DNA of 64,000 nt, taken from contig JAQFVV010012498.1 in NCBI GenBank assembly GCA_028023455.1, positions 992,001-1,056,000 of the forward strand. Reading direction: 5' to 3'. Under the pieces are notes generated by a model. It was not told where the DNA came from. It did not search any database and saw only the letters and a list, made by a program, of their open reading frames with translations. The translations under genes were made by a program, and so were the position numbers. Shown here one piece after another: positions 36,501 to 48,239 of this stretch (its first letter is position 1; each line of letters starts with the position of its first letter). This DNA comes from Epiperipatus broadwayi (taxonomy: Eukaryota > Onychophora > Udeonychophora > Euonychophora > Peripatidae).

Positions 36501-37240
36501 ACAAGTTTCCCTAACTATAATATTTTTAATAAATCAAATCTCCTAATGCTTCACTTCCTTGTTTTGCTAAGTGCAATCCATCTTTACTATATAACTCCCT
36601 CTTACTAATAAAAAAATCTCACATATCCACAAATACAACATTATTTCTCTTGTATAATTTTTTCAAATTTCTCATTTATAGAACATGCCCTATCTAACAT
36701 ATACCTATTGTTGAATCTTGGTAATAATCCAACTACTCTTACTTTTCGTTTAATCTTATCCAAATTACTATTCAACGCTTTCTACTCATCCATTACTCTC
36801 TCTGATGGCTCTGACAAATTATTTGTCCTTACCATAACATAAACATCTCTATTCCCTTGTTTCTTACTTTATCTGGACCATCCCTAATTGTAGCTCCAGA
36901 CAAATATACTCTTACATACCTATTTCTATTTTCCCTTGCAATTACATCTCCACATCCTCTAATTAGGAGTCTCCTATCAATACTGTCTCATAGCTTACTT
37001 TCCCTACTTCATCTGTAACATTCTTTTCCACCTTCTGAACTTTCTTAACATTTCTATTCATTAATTCCTTGATCTGTTCATACTTCATCTCTAATGATAT
37101 TAATCTTATTTCTACATCCTTTAACTCTTCCTCTATCTTACTTATTCTTTCGCTAACTATCTCCATTGCACTACTTATTTTGTCAACCATATTTCTTGTA
37201 ACTTCATTAAATATATACTCTATTTTATCTTTCTTAACTA

Positions 37241-37335
37241 ATACTTGAATATGACCACTGCACTGAAACTTTTAAATCCAGCTTGTTCTTTTGGTTGGTA
37301 ATTGTAATTATCATGGTAAACACTTTGTATAGAAC
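37241..37335 (-). mobile_element. LINE family 3 fragment, left part (RT palm)
   Basis: The minus strand encodes a decayed RT motif: LPTKRTSWI in one frame and QPKEQAGFK-like in another, then HIQVL, as in the QAGFR...DHI block of RTE-like reverse transcriptases. It continues across the fold-back element at 38604-39010, where the preceding RT motif is found. At 37240 it is cut off by the 5'-truncated end of LINE copy 2. Confidence 0.6.
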
Positions 37336-37433
37336 AGGCAAAACTCTCCATATAGTAGTGCCAATCAGTACCAACCACAGTAATCAATGGATGCCAGAAG
37401 GTTTGTGCATAAAATCCCTATCTAGTGCCTACT

Positions 37434-37493
37434 CATCCAATATCCCCAGACTAGTTTCTGGCTTGTGGCCTTTGTCAGTGAGGAGCTTTGGAT
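37434..37493 (-). ncRNA. Hammerhead motif in forward arm of fold-back element 2, core mutated
   Basis: Minus strand auccaaagcuccuca, core CUGACAA (G8 to A), ggccacaagcc, GAAA, CUAGUC, uggggauauuggau. All stems are intact but the catalytic G8 is lost, so cleavage is not expected. Confidence 0.7.
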
Positions 37494-38425
37494 CTGAGAG
37501 CACTACACCTAGATCTTAGGATCTAATGCAACCCTCCAGCAGCCACCTTTTATCTCTACTTAACTATAAAACTATGAGAATAGAAAACACAATAATATTT
37601 TCAATAAAAGCTCAATGGCTTATATAGTCCCATGTGTCTGAACCCAGTTTAGTACCCATACATTTTGGTGTCTTTGGCTCTTTAACAACCATAGCCACCA
37701 CTATCCTATTAGGCGGCAGGATTAGTGTTAAACCACTAAACATCACATGATCACTATTTCTTATGCTAGCACATTACTATTATTAAAACAGGCAAAACTC
37801 TCCATACAGTTATGCCACTCAGTGCCTACAAAACTATGAGAATAAAATTGAAAACGCAATATTTTCCATCTAAGCTCAATAGCTTATATAGTCATATGGG
37901 TCTGAACCCAGTTCAGTACCCATACATTTTGGTGTCTTTGGCTCTTTAACAATCATTCCATAGCCACCACTTTCCTATTAGGCAGGATTGGTGTTAAACC
38001 ATTAAACATCATATGATCACTATTTCTTATGCTAACACATTACTGTTATTAAAACAGGCAAAACTCTCCATACAGTAGTGCCACCCAGAGTAATCAATGG
38101 ATGCCAGAAGGCTTGTGTAAGGGGAGTTTTGCTTGTTTTAATAACAGTAATGTGCTAGCATAAGAAATAGTGATCATGTGATGTTTAGTGGTTTAACACC
38201 AATCCTGCCTAATAGGAGAGTGGTGGTTATGGTTGTTAAAGAGCCAAAGACACCAAAATGTATGGGTACTGAACTGGGTTCAGACCCATATGACTATATA
38301 AGCTATTGAGCTTAGATGGAAAATATTGTGTTTTCCAATTTTATTCTCATAGTTTTGTAGTTAAGTGGAGATAAAAGGTAGTTGCTGGAGGGTTGCATTA
38401 GATCCTAAGATCTAGGTGCAATGCT

Positions 38426-38486
38426 CTCAGATCCAAAGCTCCTCATTGTCGAAGGTCACAAGCCAGAAACTAGTCTGGGGATATTG
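38426..38486 (+). ncRNA. Hammerhead motif in reverse arm of fold-back element 2, core degenerate
   Basis: Plus strand auccaaagcuccuca followed by UUGUCGA in place of CUGANGA, then GAAA, CUAGUC, uggggauauuggau. Stem I pairs completely; the core does not match, so this copy should be inactive. Confidence 0.6.
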
Positions 38487-38603
38487 GATGAATAGGCACT
38501 AGATAGGGATTTTATGGCACTACTGTATGTAGAGTTTTGCCTGTTTTAATAACAGTAATGTGCTAGCATAAAAAATAGTGATCATGTGATGTTTAGTGGT
38601 TTA

Positions 38604-39010
38604 ACTTTGTATAGAACTGATAGGTCTGTTCTTTCTGATATCTTCTTTATCACCTTTCTTAAATATCAATATTATTATTGTGGATCAACTGGTGCATCTT
38701 TATCAATTTGACATTTGTTATATAATTTTCCCCAAATTTTTTTTTTATTTCTTCACTTGCTTCCTTTAAGATACCAATAATAATTCCATCACATCCTAGA
38801 GCTTTCTTTTTCTTTATAGGTTTAATTATATATCTCACTTCTTCATTTAAAATGATGAGCAATTCAGAAGTTATAATAACTATAGTAGAAACTTTATTTT
38901 CTTGTTCTTTATTATGTAAATCTTTATAGAAGTCTTCCACAAATTTCATATCATTCCTCTTTTTAGTAATAGTTCCATCTTTTTTTTTTTATTAGTAGGT
39001 CTTCATTCTA
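38604..39010 (-). mobile_element. LINE family 3 fragment, right part (RT fingers)
   Basis: The minus-strand frame 38659-38949 has FYKDLHNKE, EEVRYIIKPIKKKKALGCDGIIIGILKEASEEI, the standard KKxKAxGxDG block of LINE reverse transcriptases, then GDKEDIRKNRPIS near 38610-38650. The next RT motif is at 37241-37335 on the far side of fold-back element 2. Decayed and truncated at both ends. Confidence 0.75.
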
Positions 39011-40439
39011 TTAATGTGTTTAATATTCAAAAACATTAAATCTTATGTCATCTATAGTAAAAAAAATTCTTTACTGGAATTTATATTAAGAATAACCAAA
39101 ATATATAAAATGCGCTACAATAGACTATTACCATTACCCAATTTTCTAATATTAAAATCTTTATGAAACCTAAAAGATAAAATATATATACATATATTAC
39201 CTTAACAAAAACATAAATACTAGAAAGTATTTGGACTCCATCCTAACTCTCAAAATGACCCTAATTTTCCCATGCTTAACATGAATAACAAACACTTTCT
39301 ATACAAATTTAGAAATTGATTTCTTGAATGAAAATATTTTGATGTTCTTCTTAAAATCAACACGATGGCTCTCTTAATCCTATATTTCCTGGAATAGCAA
39401 ATATTTTTCTATTGTAAGTTCTTCATATTAATTGCTCCATAAGACGGATGAAACAAAGTTTCATTTTCTCTGTGCTTGCTTAGGACTTGCTGAACCTTGA
39501 AAAATATGTCAACATTTTTAGAAACAATAGTACTATTCTTAAAACTATTATTGATTCTTTTGCAGGAGTTCTTTTCAAATTATATGAATGATCACCTTTA
39601 ACTTATATGCTTTCTGGCGTACTTGATGCACATTCAGATATAAAAGCAATCCAATAAAGTTTCATGCTACTTTGTGCAAACTTTAAGAGAGAAAAAATTT
39701 ATTTCCCCAGATATTTTGCTGTCATTCATAATAAAATAACACTCAAGCCCCAAGTACAGCGAGAATGAAGACAAAAATTATTCCAAAACAAGTAACAATT
39801 GATATGACATGCAGCCTTGTTTAAAAAATAATATGTCTTTTTTTACGTATAATATTGTAACCAGTTGGTTACATAGCTGTACCAGAAAAATAAATAACAA
39901 GATAGTTGGTAGAATGTTCTTCAGGTATGAGAATAAAAAAAAAAAAATTAATGGGGAAAATAAAATTTAATTTTCCAATACATATTTTTTTATGGGTCTT
40001 TATTTAACTAAATGTTTGTAAAATCCCCATATAGTAGTATAAAATTTTTCAAACATTAAATATATTTAAGAGTATTTTTTTTTAAAAAAAAATAAAAATA
40101 AAAAAATAAAGAAGAGGGAAGAGCAAAATAGGATTTTAATAATTTTGTAAATTTTATTTTAATTTATCAGAGTTGTTTTTTTAAAGAAAAAGAAAAATCA
40201 CATCAATGCAATTAATTGATTATCTTGTTGTTTTTGTTTTTTGCAAGATGTGGTTTTTAATTATAAAGGAATATCAAGAATTTTGTGTTAAATTTAAGTT
40301 CTTGACTTGTTTTCAATATGTATGATTAAAAAGGATATTGTCTGAACCATTATATTTATAAAATTTTATCTGATTGGTTGTCATGAAAATTAACATGTAA
40401 GAGACATATTGTAATTGGTTGATGGGCAAGATTGTTTTA
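39011..40439 (-). other. Intron sequence, AT-rich
   Basis: No element or gene recognised. Contains several A/T runs (for example 40078-40110). Confidence 0.4.
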
Positions 40440-40835
40440 AAAATAAAAAATATATGTAGGGGTAGTGATGAATAAGTGATAATACCCTAGTGTCTGGAAA
40501 ATTTATTGCCAACTGTTATAACTGTTGAAGAGAGCAGTTAAATCTTAATTCTGTTGAAGAGAGGGCAGTCAAATCTCAATCTAGCTGCTGAAAAAAACAG
40601 AAGTATTCCTAACTTAGTTGTTGAAGAAAGAGCAGACCAAGCTTAAGCCAACTGATACTAAGCTATTGAATAGACTGGCAGAAGTTTTTAATCCAGCTTT
40701 TAGCATATTATGAGTTTAGCACTAAAAATGGTTTGTACAGTAAAACCCACGTGCTAGTTCAGCTAAAAGCTAGGCATTACCTTTCTTCATGTAACCTACT
40801 TCACTGGAAAAAAATGTAGAGAAGGTAAAAACCCC
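40440..40835 (+). repeat. Short degenerate repeats upstream of a candidate exon
   Basis: Related units ctgttgaagagagcagttaa, ctgttgaagagagggcagtc and gttgttgaagaaagagcaga occur at about 40524, 40551 and 40617. The stretch is less AT-rich than its surroundings and shows no ORF. Function unknown; it may be part of an antisense transcript or an unclassified repeat. Confidence 0.35.
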
Positions 40836-40844
40836 CTTTAAGCA

Positions 40845-41087
40845 GTCTGCAATCTTGTCTTCAACCAAGAGCATGAAAAGTCTCTGCCTACATCTGACTT
40901 ACCTGGAAATTCAAGAGGAAAACCAAATAGACAAAAACTGCTATTTTCAGTTACCTGAAATTGCTGCGGACCCAGAAAAGGTCAAATTAACCAGGCCCAT
41001 GATTAGAAGCCTTCAAGAAAAAACTCCATTAGGAAAGACTGAAATTGCAACTGGAAGGTCCTACATAACCAGAAAGCCATGGTCTAT
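40845..41087 (+). CDS. Candidate plus-strand exon, 81 codons open
   Basis: The stretch aaaacccccctttaagcag-like acceptor (cccctttaagcag) precedes an open frame of about 81 codons ending at TCTATAG/GTATTT, a good donor, in phase 1. Codon use is less AT-skewed than the surroundings. The peptide includes EIQEENQIDKN, ADPEKVKLTRPM and LQEKTPLGKTEIATG; I recognise no family. It lies antisense inside the large intron of the host gene. It may be a real exon, an exonised repeat, or chance. Confidence 0.35.
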
Positions 41088-42636
41088 AGGTATTTTTTTA
41101 TGTGTACACACTATATTTTTATTAATAGAAAATCTGTTTTTGTTTCATAAATATAATAAGTTTTTTTTTTCTCTCAATTTGCCCTCTGGGTAGAATCAAA
41201 AATTGCTATCTTAGATTTTTGAAAATGTTTAACAAACTCTTAGTTATTTTTAAAGCAAGAACCTAATGAATTTAAAGTCAATTCATGAATAAAAAATAAT
41301 TGGTAGGTTAATATAATTTTATCAAACTGTATATTTATTTATTTTTTATGATAAAATGGATGTTTAAAATTATCTAACATCTCATTTTTTTTAAATTAGA
41401 TATTAAATAATTGTTTTTTTAAAAAATATTCTTTCTAATCTTAATTACTTTATTCTATCCAATTCCTGTTATATGAATTGCAATGTGTGTGACCTTATAT
41501 CATGACAGCTTATAATCTAGGATTTAGTTTTTTTTTCTTCCTTGATGATCCTAATAAAATTAGTTATTTATGAATAGGGGAAGCCTATGAATTGCTTAAG
41601 ATTATTTATAATAAGCTAATTTATTTATTTCCCTTTTGTTCACAGAACTAGATTAGTGCATAACAGCTATATGGGATAGAGGGTTTATATTTAGTGTATG
41701 GGAATCCAGATGATGATGATTCCTGGATTGGCATGAAGAGGCTATTCTTCAAAGTCCATGCACTACATTTTATTTAGTTTGGTCTCTATTAGAAATTAAG
41801 TTTATAGTTGGCCAGTACATTAATGATACTAAGTGGCCAGAACATTGATGATGATCAGCATGTTTTAATATCCCAGCATTATTTTTTTTTTTTGGTTGTT
41901 AAGTTTGTGCATACAAACTATGGTTTAAATAATTGTCCAAGCTGACAAAGGCTCAATAGTTAGATTGCTCTACAGGAGATCCATTTCAAATCCAGTCACA
42001 AGACTGACTGTTGATTTAATTTGATAGATCATTCATGATGATGAATGATTATTACTTTTGGGGAGTGCTGGTGAAATTATAGTTAGCTATGCTGATCTCT
42101 CAGAGTATTATGCTCATCCCTTTTGAGATTTTTTTTTTTTTTTTAATTTGAGAATAAAAATACAATCCCTCATGATTTAAACCCCCATTTTCTGAAGAGT
42201 TACAAGTGGCTAACCAATTAGGGCAGTTGATGTTCATGTACTGGTGACCATCACTCCAGGTACGACCCTGTATTTCCCCGTAGCATTTCAGTATATTATG
42301 ATGTAATACATGTTATTTATTTATTTTGCTATTGCTTAATTTGCTTCCCTTTGTAGATTTCATTTTTTTTTTAAGAACCATTGTTTTTCATTGTAGTGGA
42401 TACTTTAATTCACTGTATATATTTGCTTTGTACTGACTTATGAGTTTTAGCAAGGTTCTATCAAATCAACATTATCATCATCACTACCACCAACACCACT
42501 ATCATTATCACTATCATAATAATAATATATTAAAATAAAATAGAAACTATCTTATAACTACATCTGCAGGCAATACTCTAATTCCTAAGTCAAAACATGC
42601 ATTTATGTAAAAATAAATATATGGATTTTAACTTGC
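41088..42636. other. Intron sequence without recognised elements
   Basis: Low-complexity tracts (T16 near 42128, cat/cac repeats near 42476-42520). No coding support. Confidence 0.4.
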
Positions 42637-42847
42637 CAATTATTTCCATATGCATTGCAATAAAGGTTTCAAGAACCATTTTTCCATAAGCTGATAATTC
42701 TATATGTCCCTTTTCTTTAACAGTCATCATTTCTACTATTGAAGGACTAAAAGCCCGCCACCCACTGGTTTGTTTTTTCCTTCCATCTTCTGAAGGACGA
42801 TGCCATAGCAGAAGACACCTATAACCAGCACCATGCAGTTGAGCCAT
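42637..42847 (-). CDS. Host gene exon, 70 codons, with GC donor
   Basis: The acceptor attttttaatcag precedes ATGGCTCAACTG. The frame is open for 70 codons plus one base to a GC donor, TTG/GCAAGT, the typical GC-AG form. Mixed, non-repetitive peptide: LHGAGYRCLLLWHRPSEDG, SGWRAFSPSIVEMM, GHIELSAYGKMVLETFIAMH. It looks like a folded domain, but I do not recognise it. Phase fits on both sides: the upstream exon (50853-51052) ends on a codon boundary and the downstream exon (15210-16066) supplies the two missing bases. The following intron is about 26.6 kb. Confidence 0.85.
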
Positions 42848-45469
42848 CTGATTAAAAAATAAAAGAACATGTCTGAACATAATATAATTATTTAAATAAT
42901 AGCATTTTATAAATATTTCTTTTATATATGTACAAAAAAAAAAATAACAAATTAATAATTTGAAATAAAACAGTTAACATCTTCAATATATTAAATGATA
43001 CTAAAAACTACATTTATTTATTTTAACTTTTAAAAACAAAGGCAGATATTATTTTTCTTATAAAAATATTTATTAATAATTAAAATTGTTAGGGAGAAAA
43101 AAGTCATTAAACATAATATAAAATTAAAAAGCTTGTCAGCTGAAATAACAGAAACTAAAAATGTTATTATTTTTTAACAATGATTTAATACAATTTTAAA
43201 TAGCAATTAGATTCCTTTGATGAAACAAATATTAAAGTTTTCTAACTATCATAAACTTAACTATATTGCTGGTTTAATTACATTTAAGCTTCCCATAAAT
43301 GTAGTTAATTACTTTGGGAGATCATGTTACATTTGAATATTCAAGTGGCAAATTGAGCCTAACTCTTTTAATACTAAACTACACAAATGTTATATATATA
43401 TATATATGCATTTTCTAGGAATGTAAATATGCAGACTTAGTCAGATATAGATAAGCTATAAAAAAATGGTATTTTTAATTTTAAAGTAAATTTATAATAT
43501 AAAATACTAAAAGTCTTAGATGTTGAAAATTTAGAACTGTATGTCACAATTCTGCAATTAAAATCATTAATGCATCATTTGATCAGGAATAATTTAATGC
43601 AATAAGCAAATTAGCTATATTGAAGTATCTTAACTGAAAAAAAAAAACATAGTATTTTTAACATTTAAATATTTTAAATATACTGTATTATTAAGTATTT
43701 ATAAATCAGAATTAGAATATGCATTAGAAAAAAAATTATGTAAATATGCGCATATAACACAGTATATAACATTATCGTGTAATTCTTAATTATATAGCTA
43801 GTTTCTTGAGAAGTCACATGATGTTTGAGCAAATAATTCCATGCAATTGATTAAAGTGAAATTTTTTTTTAATAGTTAAGCATTAGTCCTAGAACTTTTT
43901 GCTCTTAATTCACCACTAACACTACATTTCAATCCTTGTATAGCTTAACAGAATTAAAGTGTATTCTATATGCTGCATGTAGCTTCAATACTTATTTCTA
44001 ACTGCTGCAAAAAGTATAATATGATATTTTTAAACATTGCATATGTTTTAAAATTAATAAATTAAATTTGTATTCTTTAAATTTCAAACATTTGTATTAT
44101 ATCATAGTGTTTTTTGAAAGTATACAAATATGTGAATGGAAAAATACAGTTATAATAATTTCATTATTATTTATCTGAAATTGAAAAGGTGCATTCTTTT
44201 AATTATCTATTTTTATTTTATATGTTAATATCATATAAAATATATCTACTATTTTACATATATATTTTAGAAAAATTGTGAAATTCTATAAATCATGAAT
44301 TATAAGTAAAAGTTATTTATATATTTTGAAATATTGTTTGTTTTAAAAATAAAACTTCTTTATTTTTAATAAACATTTACAAAGATAAATTGAGTGCTAT
44401 TAAAATATAAGGTTAGAGCATTTATTTTAACACAATTATATATGAACTTGTTGAAATCTACATATTAGCTTAAAAATAATAAATATTCCAGATATCTAAT
44501 AAGCCTAAATGTTAAAGAGTGTAAGAGAGTTTTAAAAAAAAAAAATTAACTGATATCAAAGAATGCAGAAAGTATTCAATCATAAGAAAGAATTTTTGAA
44601 CAGTAATTATGTATTGCTTATGTTCTAAAGAAGATTGCAGATAATAAATATTTTTATATTACTGATAAATATTTTGTACCATATCTCTTCGTTATGTTTC
44701 AGAATATTATATTTTTCATCATCAAATGTTAAGAGATATCACACAATCCTCACTGTTTTAAATGTATAAAGGAGAAGCATTACATTGTAATCTTGAAACT
44801 ACCATTCTAATTAAATACTTTTTTCAAATTAATTGTGGAATGAATAAAAGCATACTGTCTTAAATAAATAAAGTCATTTTTTTAATGTTTCAAATAGAAA
44901 ATAGATGTAAAAGAATTTCACTGCCATTCCCACACAGCTGACTGATAGTTTCTATATTGATTATGGTAATTAATTAGTAGTTTTTATTGAAATGATGAAA
45001 TATAACATATTATACAAATGAATATAGTAGAGAGGATACCGATTTTTGGAAGAAATTAAATGATTTAGCAATAGATACTAGCATCCATTGTTGTTTTACA
45101 ATCTCAGGGTCTGAAAATAAAAAATATTGACATTAAGTTGAATTCATCTAATAGATCAATTGTGAATGATATCAAAGATGAAAAAATTATGCAAGTTGTA
45201 TGCAGTAGTAACAGCAATATTCTTGGTGTTATGGAATAAATTTGAGATAACATATAATAGAATGGCTATGGAGCTCCGATCTAATAAAGCTACAAAAAGC
45301 TTAGCGCAAAGTAAATCCCAAATTTCCATAGCTACATAAAAAATATTAAAAGTGAGAATATTTCCCATTTGTAGATTTTAATGAATTGGTTGAACTAAGG
45401 TGTTATGGAGATGCATCTAAGAATTATAAAAAATCAAAAAATCTGTAAGCATTTATAAATTATAAAATT
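42848..45469 (-). other. Intron sequence, AT-rich
   Basis: Part of the intron between 50853 and 42847. TA microsatellite near 43392-43408. Nothing else supported. Confidence 0.4.
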
Positions 45470-45780
45470 TCATGCCCATCTCCAGCTAAAAGCAGTGTAC
45501 TACGAAGAGTCTCAAACTTATAGATCTATGAGAGTCACCCAGCACTCCTATCTTTATAAAAAGGCTAAACAAGACTGGCAACATAAGTCAATTTTCTTGG
45601 ATCACGAGATTGCTACGGACCGTTTTCCCCTTCTAACATTAAGACCATCTGCATAGAAAGGGATGATTGTAAGAGAAAGTTCAAGGAGGCATGGATTATC
45701 GCAAGAGACCTGAATTCAATCAACAGGAAGGAGTTTTGCGTCACTTTGTCAAAAAAATGGAACATATGACATTTATAATT
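45470..45780 (+). pseudogene. Penelope-like GIY-YIG endonuclease fragment
   Basis: On the plus strand one frame gives KKAKQDWQHKSIFLDHEI and, after a frameshift, DDCKRKFKEAWIIARDLNSINRKE. The second matches the conserved end of the GIY-YIG domain in Penelope-like elements, where an R-K-x-K-E-A helix is followed by a basic stretch and S-(I/L)-N-R-(D/E). No reverse transcriptase remains next to it. Decayed. Confidence 0.6.
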
Positions 45781-47012
45781 TACATTTCCCACTGCAATAA
45801 TTAGCATATTTTATAAACTATATATTCAGCGTGCTCCCAGCATAGTTAGTTAATTAAATTTGCACTATGATTCTGGCGAAAACTCATGAAAGTTAACTCA
45901 GTGCTACTAAATAAGAATATATCTATACGGTTATACCTTTTCATAGTGACTTGACTCAGCTCAAGTTTTTTCGGAACCTTTATCTTGGTGATTAGGTTTA
46001 AAACAATATGAAATTTGACCTTGACCTACAATTTGCCAAAGACTAATGAGAATGCTAAAGATAAATGATAGAACAATAAAAAAATAAAATGGAACAAGTT
46101 TTAAAAAATAGACTTGGAAGATTATGAATAATCACAATATTCTGTTTAAAAATTTGTTAACATATTTATAATTCTTTTGCATATGTTAGTCTGTATGCAT
46201 ATTGAAGAAAGTGAAGAAAAATTAAGATAAAATATTTATAACTATATAAGCATTTGTGATATCTCAGAAGATGAAAAAAAAACTATAATTTAAAAATAGG
46301 AGTTTAGATTATATTCTAACATAAAATAAAATATATTTGTAATTGCTTTTAAGTTTTCAACCAGTGCTCACAAATAAAGAAATCAAAGGCAAGTCTTGTG
46401 GAATATCTCTAATTAATATAAAAAGTAAATTGCTTCATATAATTCTTGAGAACAATTGAATACTTTTATGATTAATAAATAATATCTAAATTCTTTTTAA
46501 AGTTTAGAAGAATAAGTTCTAGTTCATGAACTTAAGCCAGGAAAATAATGTACTTAATAAGATTTTATATCATTCCAAAATAAATAGGGTGGCATGCACT
46601 GTTTGCATTTTTAAATCCCATAATGCGAAGTGGATATTTTGAGGACTACTATTATTTCATTGAGTTTTATATAAGATGCAAGCAAGCAAATATCTTCTGA
46701 ATCAAGCTGTTAATTGTTATGGACTAATATCACTAGATAGTTTCCCTTACACACCAAAGGCAGGATTATTTCATGTGAGAACATATAGAATTCCTGTTCA
46801 GAGTGATTTTTTTTTTTTTAAAAAAAAATGTTCTTCACTAAGTCAATTAAAAATGTGAGTTACTATTCAAGATCTGAATTTTTTATTAAAATTGTTTATC
46901 CATAAAACATTAGTATATGCAATGTCTAGTTCAGTCATAAATTAATTATCACTACCAACATTAATTAAATAACTTTTATTAATATAACGTTTAAAGTTCT
47001 CTTCATTAAAAT
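45781..47012 (-). other. Intron sequence, no element recognised
   Basis: A 60-codon plus-strand frame at 46676-46858 (QASKYLLNQAVNCYGLIS) has no splice support and is not called. Confidence 0.35.
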
Positions 47013-47374
47013 CAGGATGCCCGCGGATCATTTTACGTGTGCCCGCCACTATCTGAACATGATAAGAAATTATTTATCTGATACAAATAAATTTAATTTT
47101 TAAAATTTCTTATAAATTATTGTATTATATTGTAATCAAATTGAGGGGCATACTATACTTTTACAGCGTAAAAATATAAACGTTAATTATGTTAAAATTT
47201 TATTTTTGAAATATTTTTTTGTACATTATGTGAATTATTAACAATATCCAACTATAAATTTACATTGAAAAAATAAGTGGTGCCCACCATCTGGTTGAAA
47301 AAAATAAATGGTGCCCGCCACCTGGTTGGTATTATAAAATGTGCTCTTAAGTGCAAAAAGGTTGGGGACCCCTG
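47013..47374. mobile_element. hAT-like transposon fragment with intact right end
   Basis: The right end aaaaaggttggggacccctg is a classic hAT terminus (CAGGGGTCCCCAACC on the other strand). The unit gtgcccgccac-ctggtt recurs at about 47039, 47279 and 47309, a subterminal repeat. A matching left terminus is not visible; the fragment probably starts near caggatgcccgcgg at 47013. No transposase. Confidence 0.65.
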
Positions 47375-48239
47375 CTGCATGTAGCAGTTGTTCAGAATCA
47401 GAACATAAAGAAAGATAAATTACAGAGTTAAAGTATAAAAATCTATTTCTTTATGAAATAACTCTTCATAATGAAGTAATAGTCATTATCTACATTATTT
47501 TTGCTTTTAATTTATAGTAAAGTAGTTTCTTGCTTAAAATCTACAGAAAGCTTGAACAAATCACCTGTCAGAATAGAAAGGCAGTGATTGGCATTAATAA
47601 TATCAATATTCGTGAAAACAGTATATTATGTTTAAATAAAGGTTTGAATAATTTGTAATAAAATTTTTAAAAATGTTACAACCATAATTGCCCAAATTTT
47701 AGGTGAGTTGCAAAAATGATTAGTCCAATTATATTTGCTGTATTTAGCTCCCCCAATATACCTCCCAAGTATAGCCAATCACATCAAAAAGAAATACAGT
47801 GATTGTAACAAACTATAATATGAAAAGTAAACAGTGATAAATCTTATCAATTAAGTGAGCCATTAATAATTATCTGCCATATATTATATGGAAATAAAGA
47901 AGATGACTAAGTATTATTTCACAATCAAAATCAGGAGGCATGAATTATTTTGCCTTATATGATAACAGATGACATTTTTTGAGATGCAATAAATTTGTCA
48001 ATTTCAGCTGCCTCTTTATGTTCTTGAGAATCAAATTCCAGCACAACAAAATTTCAAGACAGAAATAAAGCAGTTGGTTTTACTATGAAAAACATTTCAA
48101 TTTAGATATGTTTTTCCAAAAATTATTTTAAATTAGATTTAGATAAAAATGGTAAATTGTTTGCTTGATCATATACAATTATAACTTTCAATAAGGCTAA
48201 AAACTGAATTTATCTACTTAATAGCTTTATGCATTTTCT
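47375..48239 (-). other. Intron sequence, no element recognised
   Basis: AT-rich with no ORF or repeat that I could support. Confidence 0.4.

Larger units (their letters stand above)
31238..37240 (-). mobile_element. LINE copy 2, same family, head-to-tail with copy 1
   Basis: Reading from 37240 downwards: coiled coil (36963-37190), SGNH block I as VLIGDS near 36970 followed by the same downstream blocks as copy 1, AP endonuclease (35607-35891, NGHIEEIDDL and TWSRNNIFHTIDYVLV), linker, and RT (34707-35252, LFKGKGKDHRILNSF, RPLMVTSVLYKVSAYMV). MVFIDIEKAYDRV follows near 34600, the FADDMFLCSE box at about 34345-34375, the C-terminal domain (33709-34018) and a 3' UTR ending about 31238. It is broken by a fold-back element (31301-32262) and a pogo-like element (32674-33543). 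Its 3' end abuts the 5' end of copy 1. Confidence 0.82.
37336..38603. mobile_element. Fold-back element 2, rearranged, with 14-bp target duplication
   Basis: Same family as 31301-32262. It holds a forward arm (37336-37795), a second forward arm with an internal deletion (about 37796-38050), a short third forward piece (38051-38120), then a full reverse arm (38127-38545) and a short tail repeating the reverse-arm start (to 38603). Units are joined at aacaggcaaaactctcc/gagttttgcctgtt. Flanks are actttgtatagaac at 37322-37335 and 38604-38617, an exact 14-bp duplication inside LINE family 3. Partial tandem plus inverted copies with non-TIR ends are typical of Penelope-like insertions. No ORF. Confidence 0.9.

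Noticed and set aside
41995-42060. gatgatgatg/catcat-type strings as further hammerhead cores (also 9531, 21640, 54661, 62391)
   Set aside because: CUGAUGA-like words without GAAA at the right distance or pairing stems.
46676-46858. 60-codon plus-strand frame
   Set aside because: No splice sites, no recognised motif, ends in homopolymer-derived Phe/Lys runs.
43970-47386. gctgcatgtagc at both 43970 and 47374 as target duplication of a 3.4-kb hAT element
   Set aside because: The left copy is not followed by the CAGGGG terminus required by the right end; judged coincidence.
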